Shown: positions 6,741 to 15,100 of the stretch, piece after piece
How positions within the stretch are numbered: position 1 is the first letter of the stretch
Layout of the letters: each line of letters opens with the position of its first letter
NCBI GenBank assembly: GCA_903921455.1
Contig: CAIXPZ010000145.1
Span: 1 to 18,975 of the forward strand
Direction of reading: 5' to 3'
From: an uncultured Verrucomicrobia subdivision 3 bacterium
GTDB lineage: Bacteria; Verrucomicrobiota; Verrucomicrobiae; Limisphaerales; UBA11358
Length of the DNA: 18,975 bases
The notes under the pieces: generated by a model
Databases searched by the model: none
What the model saw: only the letters and a program-made list of their open reading frames with translations
Told to the model about the DNA's origin: nothing
Program-made: the position numbers and the translations under genes

Positions 6741-7979
6741 TCATTTATCAATCTTGGGTGGTGGCGCAATCGCAAACCACTCCGCCGCCGCCGTCGGCCG
6801 CATCCGCTTCAAATAATTCGTGCGGATAATCTGCGGGCTGTTGCCCGCTTCATCCGCCACGCGCGGCACGTCGCCCGACTCCGCCACGCGGGCGGAAATG
6901 TAAGTGTGCCGGAGCGCATTGTGTTTCCATTCCAGCGCCTCGACTTTGTTTTCCTCGTCGGCCGTGTCCGTCGCGGTTTGCAAAAGGTGTTTCGTCGTGT
7001 TCACCAAGGAAACGACTTTCCCCTTTTTGTTTTCTACCCCCTGCAAAAATGCTTTCAAGTTCGGTTTCAGCGGCACGATCCGGCGCGTGTCGGTCTTGGC
7101 GTTCTCAGCCTTGACCTCGATAAAACCTTCCTCCAGGTCGATGTCCGACCAGTCCAGCCGCGCAATTTCCGCATGGCGCAGGCCGGCGAACCCGCCAATG
7201 ACGATCATGGGCAGAATCCGCTCATCGGCGGCAGCAATCAGCCGGCGCATTTCGTCGGCGGTGTAGGTAGTGATCTGGCCCAACTTGCGCGCCGTGTAAT
7301 TCTGGACGCCCTCCAGCCAGTCCGTGCCCTTAGTCAAATAACCGCGCAAGACCAGCCAGCGGTTGAAAAAGCCGATCACATCGCGATGATTGCGCCGGGT
7401 CCGCTCGGCCAAATCCAGCGCGGTCAAATAGTCTGCGATCATTTTCGGCGTCAGCGTTTGAACCTCCAGATTGCATTTTTCGGCGAAGCGATCCAACACG
7501 TTGGCCAACTGTTTTAGGCGCAAGGCCGATTTGCCATCCGTCTCCGCTTGCGTCTTCATCAGTTCGACGGCAGCCGCCACGGTGATCTTGGGCAATTCAA
7601 CGGCGTGGCGGTCCAACCATTCGCGGCAGGCTTCAATCGGTGTCGCCTTGCCCGCCAGCATCATGCGCATTTCCGCATATTCGCGGGCGGCATGGTCGAG
7701 CGGGATGTTTAGCGGCGCCAGAAATTCCACCGCCCGCAAGTAGGTGTGCCGGTCGGCGGCATTCAACTTCAGCGCCGAAGCGTCACCCGTCAGGGTGGCA
7801 TCGATGGCATCATCGGCCGCGCGCTTGGCAGCCTCAAAGGTGGAACGCCAAGCCTGCTTGCGCTTGCCTTGTTCACGGTATAAAACACGGAAGAAATTCT
7901 GCCCGTCCTTTTCTACACGGCCAATGGTGACAGAAACCCCCTGCTTGGTGACTTTGTGCGGGAATGTAGGCATCTTCAT
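6741..7979 (-). CDS. int: Tyrosine recombinase (phage-type integrase)
   Basis: A 412-residue site-specific recombinase that would insert and excise the element at the neighbouring tRNA-Pro gene. The N-terminal part (about 1-120) fits an arm-binding region, 133-215 a core-binding SAM-like domain, and 236-400 the catalytic domain. The catalytic residues seen are R268 (GLRHAEI), K295 (AKTDTRR), R357 (NALRHT) and the nucleophile Y389 (TNYLK). The usual first His of the HxLR box is Asn354, and the later His/Trp position is Asn380 (AGNSPQ), so both His positions differ from the textbook set while the frame is intact. The ATG at 7979 lies 61 bp from the tRNA 3' end. Similar 'HNALRH' boxes occur in integrases of PVC bacteria, as recalled from the family. 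Confidence 0.92.
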   Translation of the reverse strand: MKMPTFPHKVTKQGVSVTIGRVEKDGQNFFRVLYREQGKRKQAWRSTFEAAKRAADDAIDATLTGDASALKLNAADRHTYLRAVEFLAPLNIPLDHAAREYAEMRMMLAGKATPIEACREWLDRHAVELPKITVAAAVELMKTQAETDGKSALRLKQLANVLDRFAEKCNLEVQTLTPKMIADYLTALDLAERTRRNHRDVIGFFNRWLVLRGYLTKGTDWLEGVQNYTARKLGQITTYTADEMRRLIAAADERILPMIVIGGFAGLRHAEIARLDWSDIDLEEGFIEVKAENAKTDTRRIVPLKPNLKAFLQGVENKKGKVVSLVNTTKHLLQTATDTADEENKVEALEWKHNALRHTYISARVAESGDVPRVADEAGNSPQIIRTNYLKRMRPTAAAEWFAIAPPPKIDK

Positions 7980-7981
7980 GC

Positions 7982-8014
7982 CAAACAGTGTAACAAACTG
8001 TGTAGAAGATGCAA
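7982..8014 (-). promoter_or_regulatory. Putative integrase promoter with 12-bp tandem direct repeat
   Basis: On the plus strand, caaacagtgt (7982-7991) and caaactgtgt (7994-8003) repeat with a 12-bp period and one mismatch, just upstream of the int start. On the minus strand a weak promoter can be drawn: TTGCAT (8014-8009), 16 bp, TACACT (7992-7987), with the -10 inside one repeat. The repeats could be arm-type integrase or excisionase sites that also auto-repress int. The match to consensus is poor, so this is a suggestion. Confidence 0.35.
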
Positions 8015-8039
8015 GACCTATCGAAAAACCCTTGAAAAA

Positions 8040-8090
8040 TGGTCGGGGCGGTGAGATTCGAACTCACGACCTCTTGTACCCGAAACAAGC
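8040..8090. other. Likely attachment site at the tRNA-Pro 3' end
   Basis: Tyrosine integrases of phages and islands commonly recombine within the 3' half of a tRNA gene, and here int begins 61 bp beyond the tRNA 3' end and reads away from it. The core must lie within the T-arm to anticodon-arm part, but its exact limits need the second copy, which would be beyond the left edge. No second copy of the tRNA 3' end was noticed in the window. Confidence 0.5.
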
Positions 8091-8117
8091 GCGCTAGCCA
8101 GACTACGCTACGCCCCG
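8040..8117 (-). tRNA. tRNA-Pro (anticodon CGG)
   Basis: The minus strand folds as a full cloverleaf of 78 nt: acceptor CGGGGCG/CGCCCCG, T8 A9, D-arm GCGT...GCGC with loop AGTCTGGCTA, anticodon arm CTTGT-TTCGGGT-ACAAG, T-arm GTGAG-TTCGAAT-CTCAC, discriminator A and an encoded CCA (8042-8040). The seven-base anticodon loop places CGG at positions 34-36 followed by G37, typical of tRNA-Pro reading CCG. The unusual C1-G72 pair and A73 are those of bacterial tRNA-Pro. The integrase lies on the 3' side, so the tRNA 3' half is the likely att site and was restored by the element. Confidence 0.95.
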
Positions 8118-8303
8118 ACAACGAGCTTTTCATGTTCTCAGATTGAAGTGGAAAAGCAATCGGAAAAAATAAAATTGATTGCAAGATCAACCTCTAAACT
8201 AATCAGGCGGTTTTTGATTGATTTTTATAACCGCAGAGGTGTTCGATGCGTCTGTATCTTAACGATACGCCTTGAACTGGTGTTGTGATACAAAACTAAT
8301 CCC

Positions 8304-8738
8304 ATGGCAAAAAATAATTGGCTGCTAATTGTCGTCCTCGTTGTGATGGCGGGAATTTACGTCGTGTTTTTCACCGACTGGTTTCAGCCCCAGACTGTGA
8401 AAATTTTCCACACCAACCGCAACGTGCGGACCCGCTTTTCGCAGGGTGGGGGGCAGCCCAATTTGATGTTTGGCCTCAATCGTTCTTGTCGGCTAAATGA
8501 AATTAAGGTGGTTGCGCTTGCTGCCTATCAGGCCAATCCCAACACGTTGCCGATGTGGCACCTCGTCTCGGATTCCAATTCGGTGCCGGTAAAAACTTTT
8601 TCCTACGGACAGTTTATTCGCGGTCTCAAGCCGGCGGTTCTCGGCAGCCGCGCCCAGCCTCTGACGAATAATATTGTCTATCGGCTGATAGTTACTGCTG
8701 GAACAATAAAGGGCGAACACGATTTTGAACTGAAATAA
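8304..8738 (+). CDS. Small membrane-anchored protein of unknown function
   Basis: A 144-residue protein with a hydrophobic N-terminal segment at about residues 6-24 (WLLIVVLVVMAGIYVVFF) preceded by two lysines, predicting a single anchor with the rest outside the cytoplasm. The remaining 120 residues have no motif I recognise. They read like a small beta-rich domain, with a 'PMWHLVSDSNSVPVKTF' stretch and a C-terminal 'VYRLIVTAGTIKGEHDF' segment of the kind found at the end of an immunoglobulin-like fold. It is the first host gene on the far side of the tRNA, apparently monocistronic, with 180 bp to the next gene. The upstream sequence contains gtatc-ttaac-gatac (a small inverted repeat) but no clear promoter. 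The function is unknown. Confidence 0.65.
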   Translation: MAKNNWLLIVVLVVMAGIYVVFFTDWFQPQTVKIFHTNRNVRTRFSQGGGQPNLMFGLNRSCRLNEIKVVALAAYQANPNTLPMWHLVSDSNSVPVKTFSYGQFIRGLKPAVLGSRAQPLTNNIVYRLIVTAGTIKGEHDFELK

Positions 8739-8919
8739 GTATTGCCGTGTGGGGCGTGGCTTATTTGCTGGCACGCGCCGTGTGGGAATTCTTTTGGTTC
8801 GCTCGCGCTTAGCTCGATTAAGTGGATTGTGTGGTAACATTTTTTGGGGGGTGGACATGCGGTTAACCAAAATCCACAATTAACCCGTGTTGGGCTGATT
8901 AATTAATACCCCAAATAAA

Positions 8920-9426
8920 GTGAACCCCATCAAGGCTCTTTTATTCGCCTGTCTTTTAATTGTCTCATTGACTTTGCCGTTGCGCGCCACAAGTCAGGTG
9001 CGAGAAGTCATTGTCGTTATTAAGACGCATTTTGATATCACCTACACCAATCTGGTGACCAATATCCTGACTCCCTATGCGGAAAAGCAATCGGACGACA
9101 TGTGGTCGCTCGATGCGGCCGGGCTTGGCGGTAATGATTTCAGCAGCACCAAGGTCGGCGTCCACGAGGCATTGCTCGCGGATCGGTCGAGCCGTCTGTG
9201 CGTGATTTCCGATGCACATCAATCAGTCCGCGCTTTTCGAGTTGGCGAGCGGACAGGTTTGCTTATTGCGGGATTCCACACCGGCGGTGGCGATGGGTTT
9301 TTTGCGACGCATTTCGCGGCGGAACGGCGGCCACTTCAGGTTGGCTCCCCGTTGAGCGACACGACGATGCTCCAACTTTCTGGGCGCGAAACAGGGCATA
9401 TTTATGCCCTGCCCAAAGGCGATTAA
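8920..9426 (+). CDS. Short exported protein, probable remnant with a DUF5054-like start
   Basis: A 168-residue frame beginning with GTG. A signal peptide is clear (residues about 5-25, ending LPLRATS). The following 'VREVIVVIKTHFDITYTNLV' (27-46) closely resembles the opening of GH38-like DUF5054 proteins, which have a K/S-x-H-x-D-I-G-Y/F-T-D pattern, but those run to many hundreds of residues. After about residue 55 the sequence no longer looks like that family: it has a G-rich segment (GFHTGGGDGFFATHF) and a 'TTMLQLSGRETGHIYALP' end that I cannot place. It may be an internal-deletion product joining a GH38-like start to another gene's end, or a small real secreted protein. Only 27 bp separate it from the beta-galactosidase gene, so the two could be co-transcribed. 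Confidence 0.5.
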   Translation: MNPIKALLFACLLIVSLTLPLRATSQVREVIVVIKTHFDITYTNLVTNILTPYAEKQSDDMWSLDAAGLGGNDFSSTKVGVHEALLADRSSRLCVISDAHQSVRAFRVGERTGLLIAGFHTGGGDGFFATHFAAERRPLQVGSPLSDTTMLQLSGRETGHIYALPKGD

Positions 9427-9453
9427 TTTAGTCAATATCCAGTAAAACCAACT

Positions 9454-11814
9454 ATGTCACCTATCATGAAAAAACTCCTCACCAGTATTGGACGGCACGC
9501 CACGGCTTTCGCCTGTGTATTCCTTTTGGCCGGCTCAGTGTCGGCCGCCACCTTCACCATCGGCGACAAGGATTTTCTGCTCAATGGCAAACCGTTCCTT
9601 ATTAAGGCCGGCGAGATGCATCCTGCCCGCATCCCTCATGAGTATTGGGCCGACCGGCTGAAGATGATGCGCGCAATGGGGCTGAACACGGTTTCGATTT
9701 ACGTATTCTGGAACCAGCACGAGCCGCTCGAAGGTGAATTCAATTTCACCGGCGATGCGAACGTGGCCGAATTTGTGCGGCTCGCGCAGAAGGAAGGTTT
9801 GTGGGTCATCGTGCGGCCCGGTCCGTATTGCTGCGCCGAATGGGAATTTGGCGGTTATCCGTGGTGGCTGCTCAAGCAAGGTGATTTGAAAGTGCGCTGC
9901 CAGGACCCCCAGTTCCTGGCGCAGGCTGAGGCCTATTTCAAAAAACTTGGTGAGCAGCTGGCGCCGCTGCAAATCACGCGCGGCGGACCGATCATCCTGA
10001 TTCAGGTGGAAAATGAATATGGCAGCTATGGCAGCGACCATGTTTATATGGGCAAAATCCGCGACCTTGAACGCGCCGCCGGTTTTGACGTCCCGCAGTT
10101 CACCTCCGATGGTGGTGGCCACATGATGGCCGGCGGTTCGTTACCGGATGTGCTCCCCGGACTTAACGGCGGTGGCGGCCCGAGTATCATGAAGGAAATC
10201 GGCAAGTATCGCCCGACTGGTCCGTGGTTCGTGCCGGAATTTTATCCAGGCTGGCTCGATCATTGGGGCGAGGCGCATGCGCAGACCGGCATTAATGGCC
10301 TTGTGCGCGAAACCGAATGGAAGCTGACCAACAATGTCTCGCTTTGCTACTACATGATTTGCGGGGGCACTTCGTTCGGGTTCATGAGTGGGGCGAACTA
10401 CGGCGGTCATTTCCAGCCGCAGCCGACGAGTTACGATTATGATGCGCCGATGGATGAAATGGGCCGGCCCACGAAAAAATTCTTCGCGCTGCGGGAAGTC
10501 TTCGCCCGGCATCTTGCGCCTGGCGAAACCTTGCCGGAAGTTCCGGCTCCGGCGGCGGTGATTGAAATTCCCCCAATTAAATTCACCGAAGCCGCGAGCC
10601 TCTTTGACAATCTGGGCACGCCGGTGAAATCGGAAAAGCCCATGGATTTTGAGAGTCTTAATCAGGGCTACGGCTATGTCCTGTATCGCACTAAGGTTTC
10701 CGGGCCGGTGGACGCCACCCTTGCTATTAAAGACCTGCGCGACTATGCCGTGGTGATGGTGGACGGAAAGCGCGTGGCGGTTTTGGATCGCCGCCATAAG
10801 CAGGATTCCATGCCGCTCCAGATCACCGGCAATTCTGCCACGCTCGACATTCTGGTTGAGAACGGCGGGCGGATCAATTATGGCGGCGAAATCCCGCGCA
10901 ATCACAAAGGCATCACTGAGTCCGTCACGCTGGGCGACCGCGAATTGACCGGCTGGGAAATGTTCAAGCTGCCGTTCGACTCGGTTTCCGCGCTGAAACT
11001 TTCCGGTAAGTCTGCCGCTATCGCGCCGTTTGTTGCGCGCGGCACGTTCCAGCTGGAACAGTTGGGCGATGCGTTCCTTGACCTGCGCGGCTGGGGCAAG
11101 GGAATTGTTTTTGTGAATGGCCACAACCTTGGCCGCTACTGGTATATCGGGCCGCAGCAGACGCTGTATTGCCCTGGCGTCTGGCTGAAGAAAGGCCAGA
11201 ATGAAATCGTGGTGTTTGAGCAGATCAAGGACGGACTCGGCACCATCGCGGGCGTGAAGGAACCCGTGCTGAACCAGCTCGTCAAGGATGAGAATGCGCC
11301 CGCGCCGCGTCGCAAGGGCGAAAACAAATCCGCCAGCACTGCCGTCCGTGGTAAGATGACCGTGCCCAAGTTCCCCCCTGCGGCTCTCGTCAAGACCGGC
11401 GTCCTTGCCAACAACGACAGCGCCAAGACCGTGACCTTCCCGAAGCAGAAAGCTCGTTATTTGGGGCTGGAGGCACTGTCCTCTCACAATGACGACGAGT
11501 TTACCACGCTCGCGGAGATCGAGGCGGTGGATGTTGCCGGCAAAGTCGTGTCGCGCAAAGACTGGAGCGTGACCTACGTGGACAGCGAGGAAAATTTTTC
11601 CGAGGGCGACCAGGTGGAGAAGGTGCTGGATGGTGACGCCGACACGTTCTGGCACACGCTCTGGAGCGCGCCGCACACCAGCCACCCGCACACGCTGGTG
11701 ATCGACATGGGCGCGGTTCAAGAGATTGCCGGCGTGCGGCTGTTGCCGCGTCAGGACTCGGCGAATGGCCGCATCAAGAATTATAAGCTGTATTTGAGCG
11801 TGGCGCCGTTTTGA
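9454..11814 (+). CDS. Secreted GH35 beta-galactosidase with discoidin-like C-terminus
   Basis: A 786-residue glycoside hydrolase that should release terminal beta-galactose from polysaccharides or glycans. A signal peptide covers about 1-31 (cut near VSA-AT). The GH35 TIM barrel spans about 33-355, with acid/base E188 in QVENEYGSYG and nucleophile E262 in PEFYPGWLDHWGE, both intact; 'RPGPYCCAEWEFGG' (121-134) and the 'PLEGEFNF' pattern are classic GH35 signatures. Beta-sandwich domains follow, including 'NGHNLGRYW', typical of GH35 jelly rolls. Residues about 665-786 look like an F5/8 type C (CBM32-like) domain, ending unusually early after 'GRIKNYKLYLS'. Met5 is an alternative start that also leaves a good signal peptide. 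No other genes of a full polysaccharide operon are adjacent. Confidence 0.93.
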   Translation: MSPIMKKLLTSIGRHATAFACVFLLAGSVSAATFTIGDKDFLLNGKPFLIKAGEMHPARIPHEYWADRLKMMRAMGLNTVSIYVFWNQHEPLEGEFNFTGDANVAEFVRLAQKEGLWVIVRPGPYCCAEWEFGGYPWWLLKQGDLKVRCQDPQFLAQAEAYFKKLGEQLAPLQITRGGPIILIQVENEYGSYGSDHVYMGKIRDLERAAGFDVPQFTSDGGGHMMAGGSLPDVLPGLNGGGGPSIMKEIGKYRPTGPWFVPEFYPGWLDHWGEAHAQTGINGLVRETEWKLTNNVSLCYYMICGGTSFGFMSGANYGGHFQPQPTSYDYDAPMDEMGRPTKKFFALREVFARHLAPGETLPEVPAPAAVIEIPPIKFTEAASLFDNLGTPVKSEKPMDFESLNQGYGYVLYRTKVSGPVDATLAIKDLRDYAVVMVDGKRVAVLDRRHKQDSMPLQITGNSATLDILVENGGRINYGGEIPRNHKGITESVTLGDRELTGWEMFKLPFDSVSALKLSGKSAAIAPFVARGTFQLEQLGDAFLDLRGWGKGIVFVNGHNLGRYWYIGPQQTLYCPGVWLKKGQNEIVVFEQIKDGLGTIAGVKEPVLNQLVKDENAPAPRRKGENKSASTAVRGKMTVPKFPPAALVKTGVLANNDSAKTVTFPKQKARYLGLEALSSHNDDEFTTLAEIEAVDVAGKVVSRKDWSVTYVDSEENFSEGDQVEKVLDGDADTFWHTLWSAPHTSHPHTLVIDMGAVQEIAGVRLLPRQDSANGRIKNYKLYLSVAPF

Positions 11815-11893
11815 CGAGCCGGATGGATTGATATCTTTCGCGGCGCTTGGGCTGAGGCGAAAAATAAATTAATCGTGTCCTTCTTGCGTAGTG

Positions 11894-11924
11894 CTGTGGT
11901 TTGGCCGGAACGGCTAAACCACAG
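11894..11924. terminator. Strong hairpin after the beta-galactosidase gene
   Basis: Arms ctgtggtttggccg (11894-11907) and cggctaaaccacag (11911-11924) pair over 14 positions with one G-T wobble, leaving a three-base gaa loop. It lies 80 bp after the GH35 stop. Only TTT follows on the plus strand, so it is a weak fit to a rho-independent terminator and could instead be a REP-like element or RNA structure. Confidence 0.45.
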
Positions 11925-12102
11925 TTTCCCGTCGTGTTTGTTGCAGGCAAATAATCGTATCGAAGCCAGGATCGATACGGGCCGGCCAGATATGAAAGGA
12001 CAGTTGTGTTTGGAATCTGGACTGAAACACTTCCCGGTGGGTAGCGGATACTGCCTTGCATCTTTGTCAGCTTGGGATAGTTTCGCTTCGTCGAAAGTAA
12101 GT

Positions 12103-12124
12103 GACGCCAGCCTTGTCTGGCGTC
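12103..12124. repeat. Inverted repeat just before the sensor kinase start
   Basis: Arms gacgccag (12103-12110) and ctggcgtc (12117-12124) are perfect, with a six-base loop, ending seven bases before the ATG at 12132. In the mRNA this would hide the ribosome-binding region, so it could limit translation of the kinase or be an operator. Confidence 0.55.
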
Positions 12125-12131
12125 AAATCCC

Positions 12132-15100
12132 ATGAGTTGCACTTGCTGCATTTTCACATTCATCCACGGTGCCCGCCGGCTGGCGAGCTGGTGGGTAATT
12201 CTCTTGACGGTTGGTCCGTTGCTGGCGGCGACGAATGAACTGGTTTCGCCGTCTGGCTTGGTGGTTCGTTCCTGGGACACGCAGGCGGGCTTGCCGCAGA
12301 ACACGGTTAACGTGATCGTGCAGACCCGTGAAGGCTATTTGTGGCTGGGCACCCGGGACGGCTTGGCGCGGTTTGACGGTCGGCGGTTCACGGTTTTTGG
12401 CCTGAAGGAAGGTTTGCAGAGCGTCGAGGTGCAGGCGTTATTGGAGGATCAGGCGGGAACGCTTTGGATTGGCACGGGCGGCGGCGGCTTGAGCCGGCTG
12501 GTGGGTGGTCGCATTGAGCCGGCGCCGGCCTCACTTCATGTCACCGGGGATAATATTAGTTCGCTGGCGGAAGATGCCGCAGGCCGCCTCTGGATCGGCA
12601 CGCGCACCGGCTTGAGTCTGTGGCGGGAAAATCAGATGGTCACCGAAACCAATCTGGCGGCTTTGGAGCATGCCTCAATTAGCGCGCTGTTGCGCGGCAA
12701 AGAGGGTTCCATGTGGATTGCCACGGCTCGACATGGCCTATATGAATTCAAGGACCACCAGTTGGTGGAAAGCCGGGGGCCGGTGGGAGATGAAAAAATC
12801 CGGGCGTATTGCTTGCTCGAAGATCGGGTCGGCAATCTCTGGGCCAGTGTCGGTAACGGCAAGGTGCTCTGCCGCCAGAAGGGTGTCTGGCGCACTTATA
12901 GCGAGGCTGATGGCTTGCCATTTGTCTATGTTACCAGTTTGGTGGAAGATGCTGAAGGGACAATTTGGGCGGGAACCTTGGACGATGGTTTATATCGTTT
13001 CAATGACGGACGTTTCACTGCGTTGCGGAATGCCGGTGGCCTTTCTGCTAATGACATTCGATCCCTCACTGTGGATTGCGAGGGGAATCTCTGGGCCGGC
13101 ACTCGGACCGGCGGGTTGAATCGCATCGTTCGTCGCAAGCTGATTTATTGTGGCCCGGCCCAGGGATTGACCAATGATTTCATCCAGTCGGTGGCTGAGA
13201 CCGCCGATGAGACGCTGTGGGTGGGAACCATTGGTGGCGGACTTCAGGTTGGCAAAAACAACCGTTTTACCCGGGTCAGCAGTGAAACCGTATCGTGGTG
13301 GGTGGCGTTTGTGAATTCAGTGGTGGTGGCTGGCGATGGTAGCTTGTGGTATGGCGGGCGGGGTGCCCTTGTCAATTTACGCAATGGCAAGGTGGATAAG
13401 CTTTTTGAACCCAACCAAGACCCATGGCTGAGCAGCGTTTCCGTAAACGCCTTGTGTAATGACTTGAACGGTGGCTTATGGATTGGCACCTCCGAGGGCC
13501 GCTTGGAGCATTATCAAAACGGCAAAATTACCCGGTTTGCCCAGCCCATCGCTCGTGGCGCCATTAATGCACTGCTGCAGCAAGTCGACGGGTATGTATG
13601 GGTGGGTTCCGAGGCCGGCGGATTGAAGCGGATCCGGGCGGACAGCAATGACGTGCTCTCGCTCACTAACGGCTTGGCCAGTCATTCCATCCGCACGTTA
13701 TACCAGGATGTGGCAGGCACGTTATGGATTGGCACGGCGGGCGGTGGCTTGAGCCGCTGGGGTGGCGGACATATGACCACATTCACGGAGGCCCAGGGAG
13801 TGGCGGCGCACACCGTCTCGCAGATTGTGGAGGATGATTTCGGTTATTTATGGCTGGGCTCCAACCGCGGCATTTATCGTTTCCGCAAAAGTGATTTGAA
13901 TGAACTGGCCGCGGGCCGGCTCGACACCGTGCGTCCGCAGGTGTTCGGCGTCAGTGACGGCATGCCGATTGAAGAATGTTCCAGTGGTTTTTGCCCGGCC
14001 GGTTTGAAGACCCGGGCCGGACTGGTTTGCATTTCCACCGTCAGGGGCCTGGTGTTTTTGGACCCGCGTCAGCAGGAAACCAACGCGCCCGCGCCGAGAG
14101 TTTTGCTGGAAGAACTTTTGCTGAACGGTCAATCCCACCGCGTGGAAACGTCCGCCGCGAACGCTTTGGATAAGCAGGATACCAACCACCATTCAATTGC
14201 CAGCGTTACGATTCCGCCCGGGGGACGGGATGTGGAAGTGCATTACACCGGCATCAGTTTCGCGGCTCCCGAAAAAATATCGTTCCGCTATCGCCTCGAA
14301 GGCTTGGATAAAGATTGGGTCGAAGCCGGCGCCCGCCGGACGGCTTATTATCATAACATTCCGCCGGGCAACTATGTTTTTCGCGTCAATGCGTGCAATG
14401 CGGATGGTGTGTGGGGCACAGATTCTCAGGCGTTGAATTTAAGCGTGGAACCGTTCCTGTGGGAGACCGCCACTTTCCGTCTGGTAGCTGTATTTGCTGG
14501 TCTTGCGATGCTTGGTGGCGTGGCGCGCTTGATGGAGCGCCGCCGCTACAAACGCCGGCTCGCCTTGCTGGAGACGCAGCATGCCATCCAGCGGGAACGC
14601 CTCCGCATCTCGCAGGACATTCACGACGACATTGGCAACGTGTTGACGCGGGTGTCGCAGTTGAGCGACATGGGTGAGGGCGATCCAATTGTGACGACGG
14701 CTACGCAGAAACAATTTGAGCGGATCGGCCAGCAGACGCGTTTGGCAGTCCAGTCGCTCGATGAAATCGTCTGGGCCACCAATCCGAAAAACGACAACTT
14801 GCCGCAATTTGCCGAGTATTTGTGCCGGTTTGCTGATGAATGTTTTGAGGCGTCGCCGATTCGCTGCTGGCTGGAGGTGCCGACCAATTTTCCGAATCTG
14901 CCGTTGCGGACGGAGATCCGGCATAATGTTTTTCTCGCGGTCAAGGAGGCACTCACCAATGTGCTGAAGCATTCCCATGCTACCGAAGTCTGGCTGACCT
15001 TGACGCTGGATAGCGACGGGGTGCGCATCCACATCAAGGATAATGGTCGCGGTTTTGCCCCGGAAAAAGTGGCAGCCGGCGGTAATGGTCTGGGCAACAT

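Larger units (their letters stand above)
11815..12131. other. 317-bp intergenic region rich in hairpins
   Basis: No supported gene. Four inverted repeats stand in a row: 11894-11924, 11956-11979 (cgtatcga/tcgatacg, 8-bp arms, 8-base loop), 12081-12096 (tttcg/cgaaa) and 12103-12124. An 86-codon frame starting at 11875 has no recognisable protein character. The region could be the 5' leader of the sensor kinase mRNA, an ncRNA, or dispersed repeat material; no classical promoter was recognised. Confidence 0.5.

Noticed and set aside
7744..8097. Plus-strand frame ending in 'GGEIRTHDLLYPKQAR'
   Set aside because: This is the well-known false peptide produced by reading through a tRNA gene on the opposite strand; the rest is antisense to the integrase.
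10141..11721. 526-codon minus-strand open frame
   Set aside because: It is entirely antisense to the GH35 gene, whose catalytic motifs are intact, and has no domain pattern of its own.
11875..12135. 86-codon plus-strand frame upstream of the sensor kinase
   Set aside because: It spans all four hairpins and shows no recognisable protein features, so the region is treated as non-coding.
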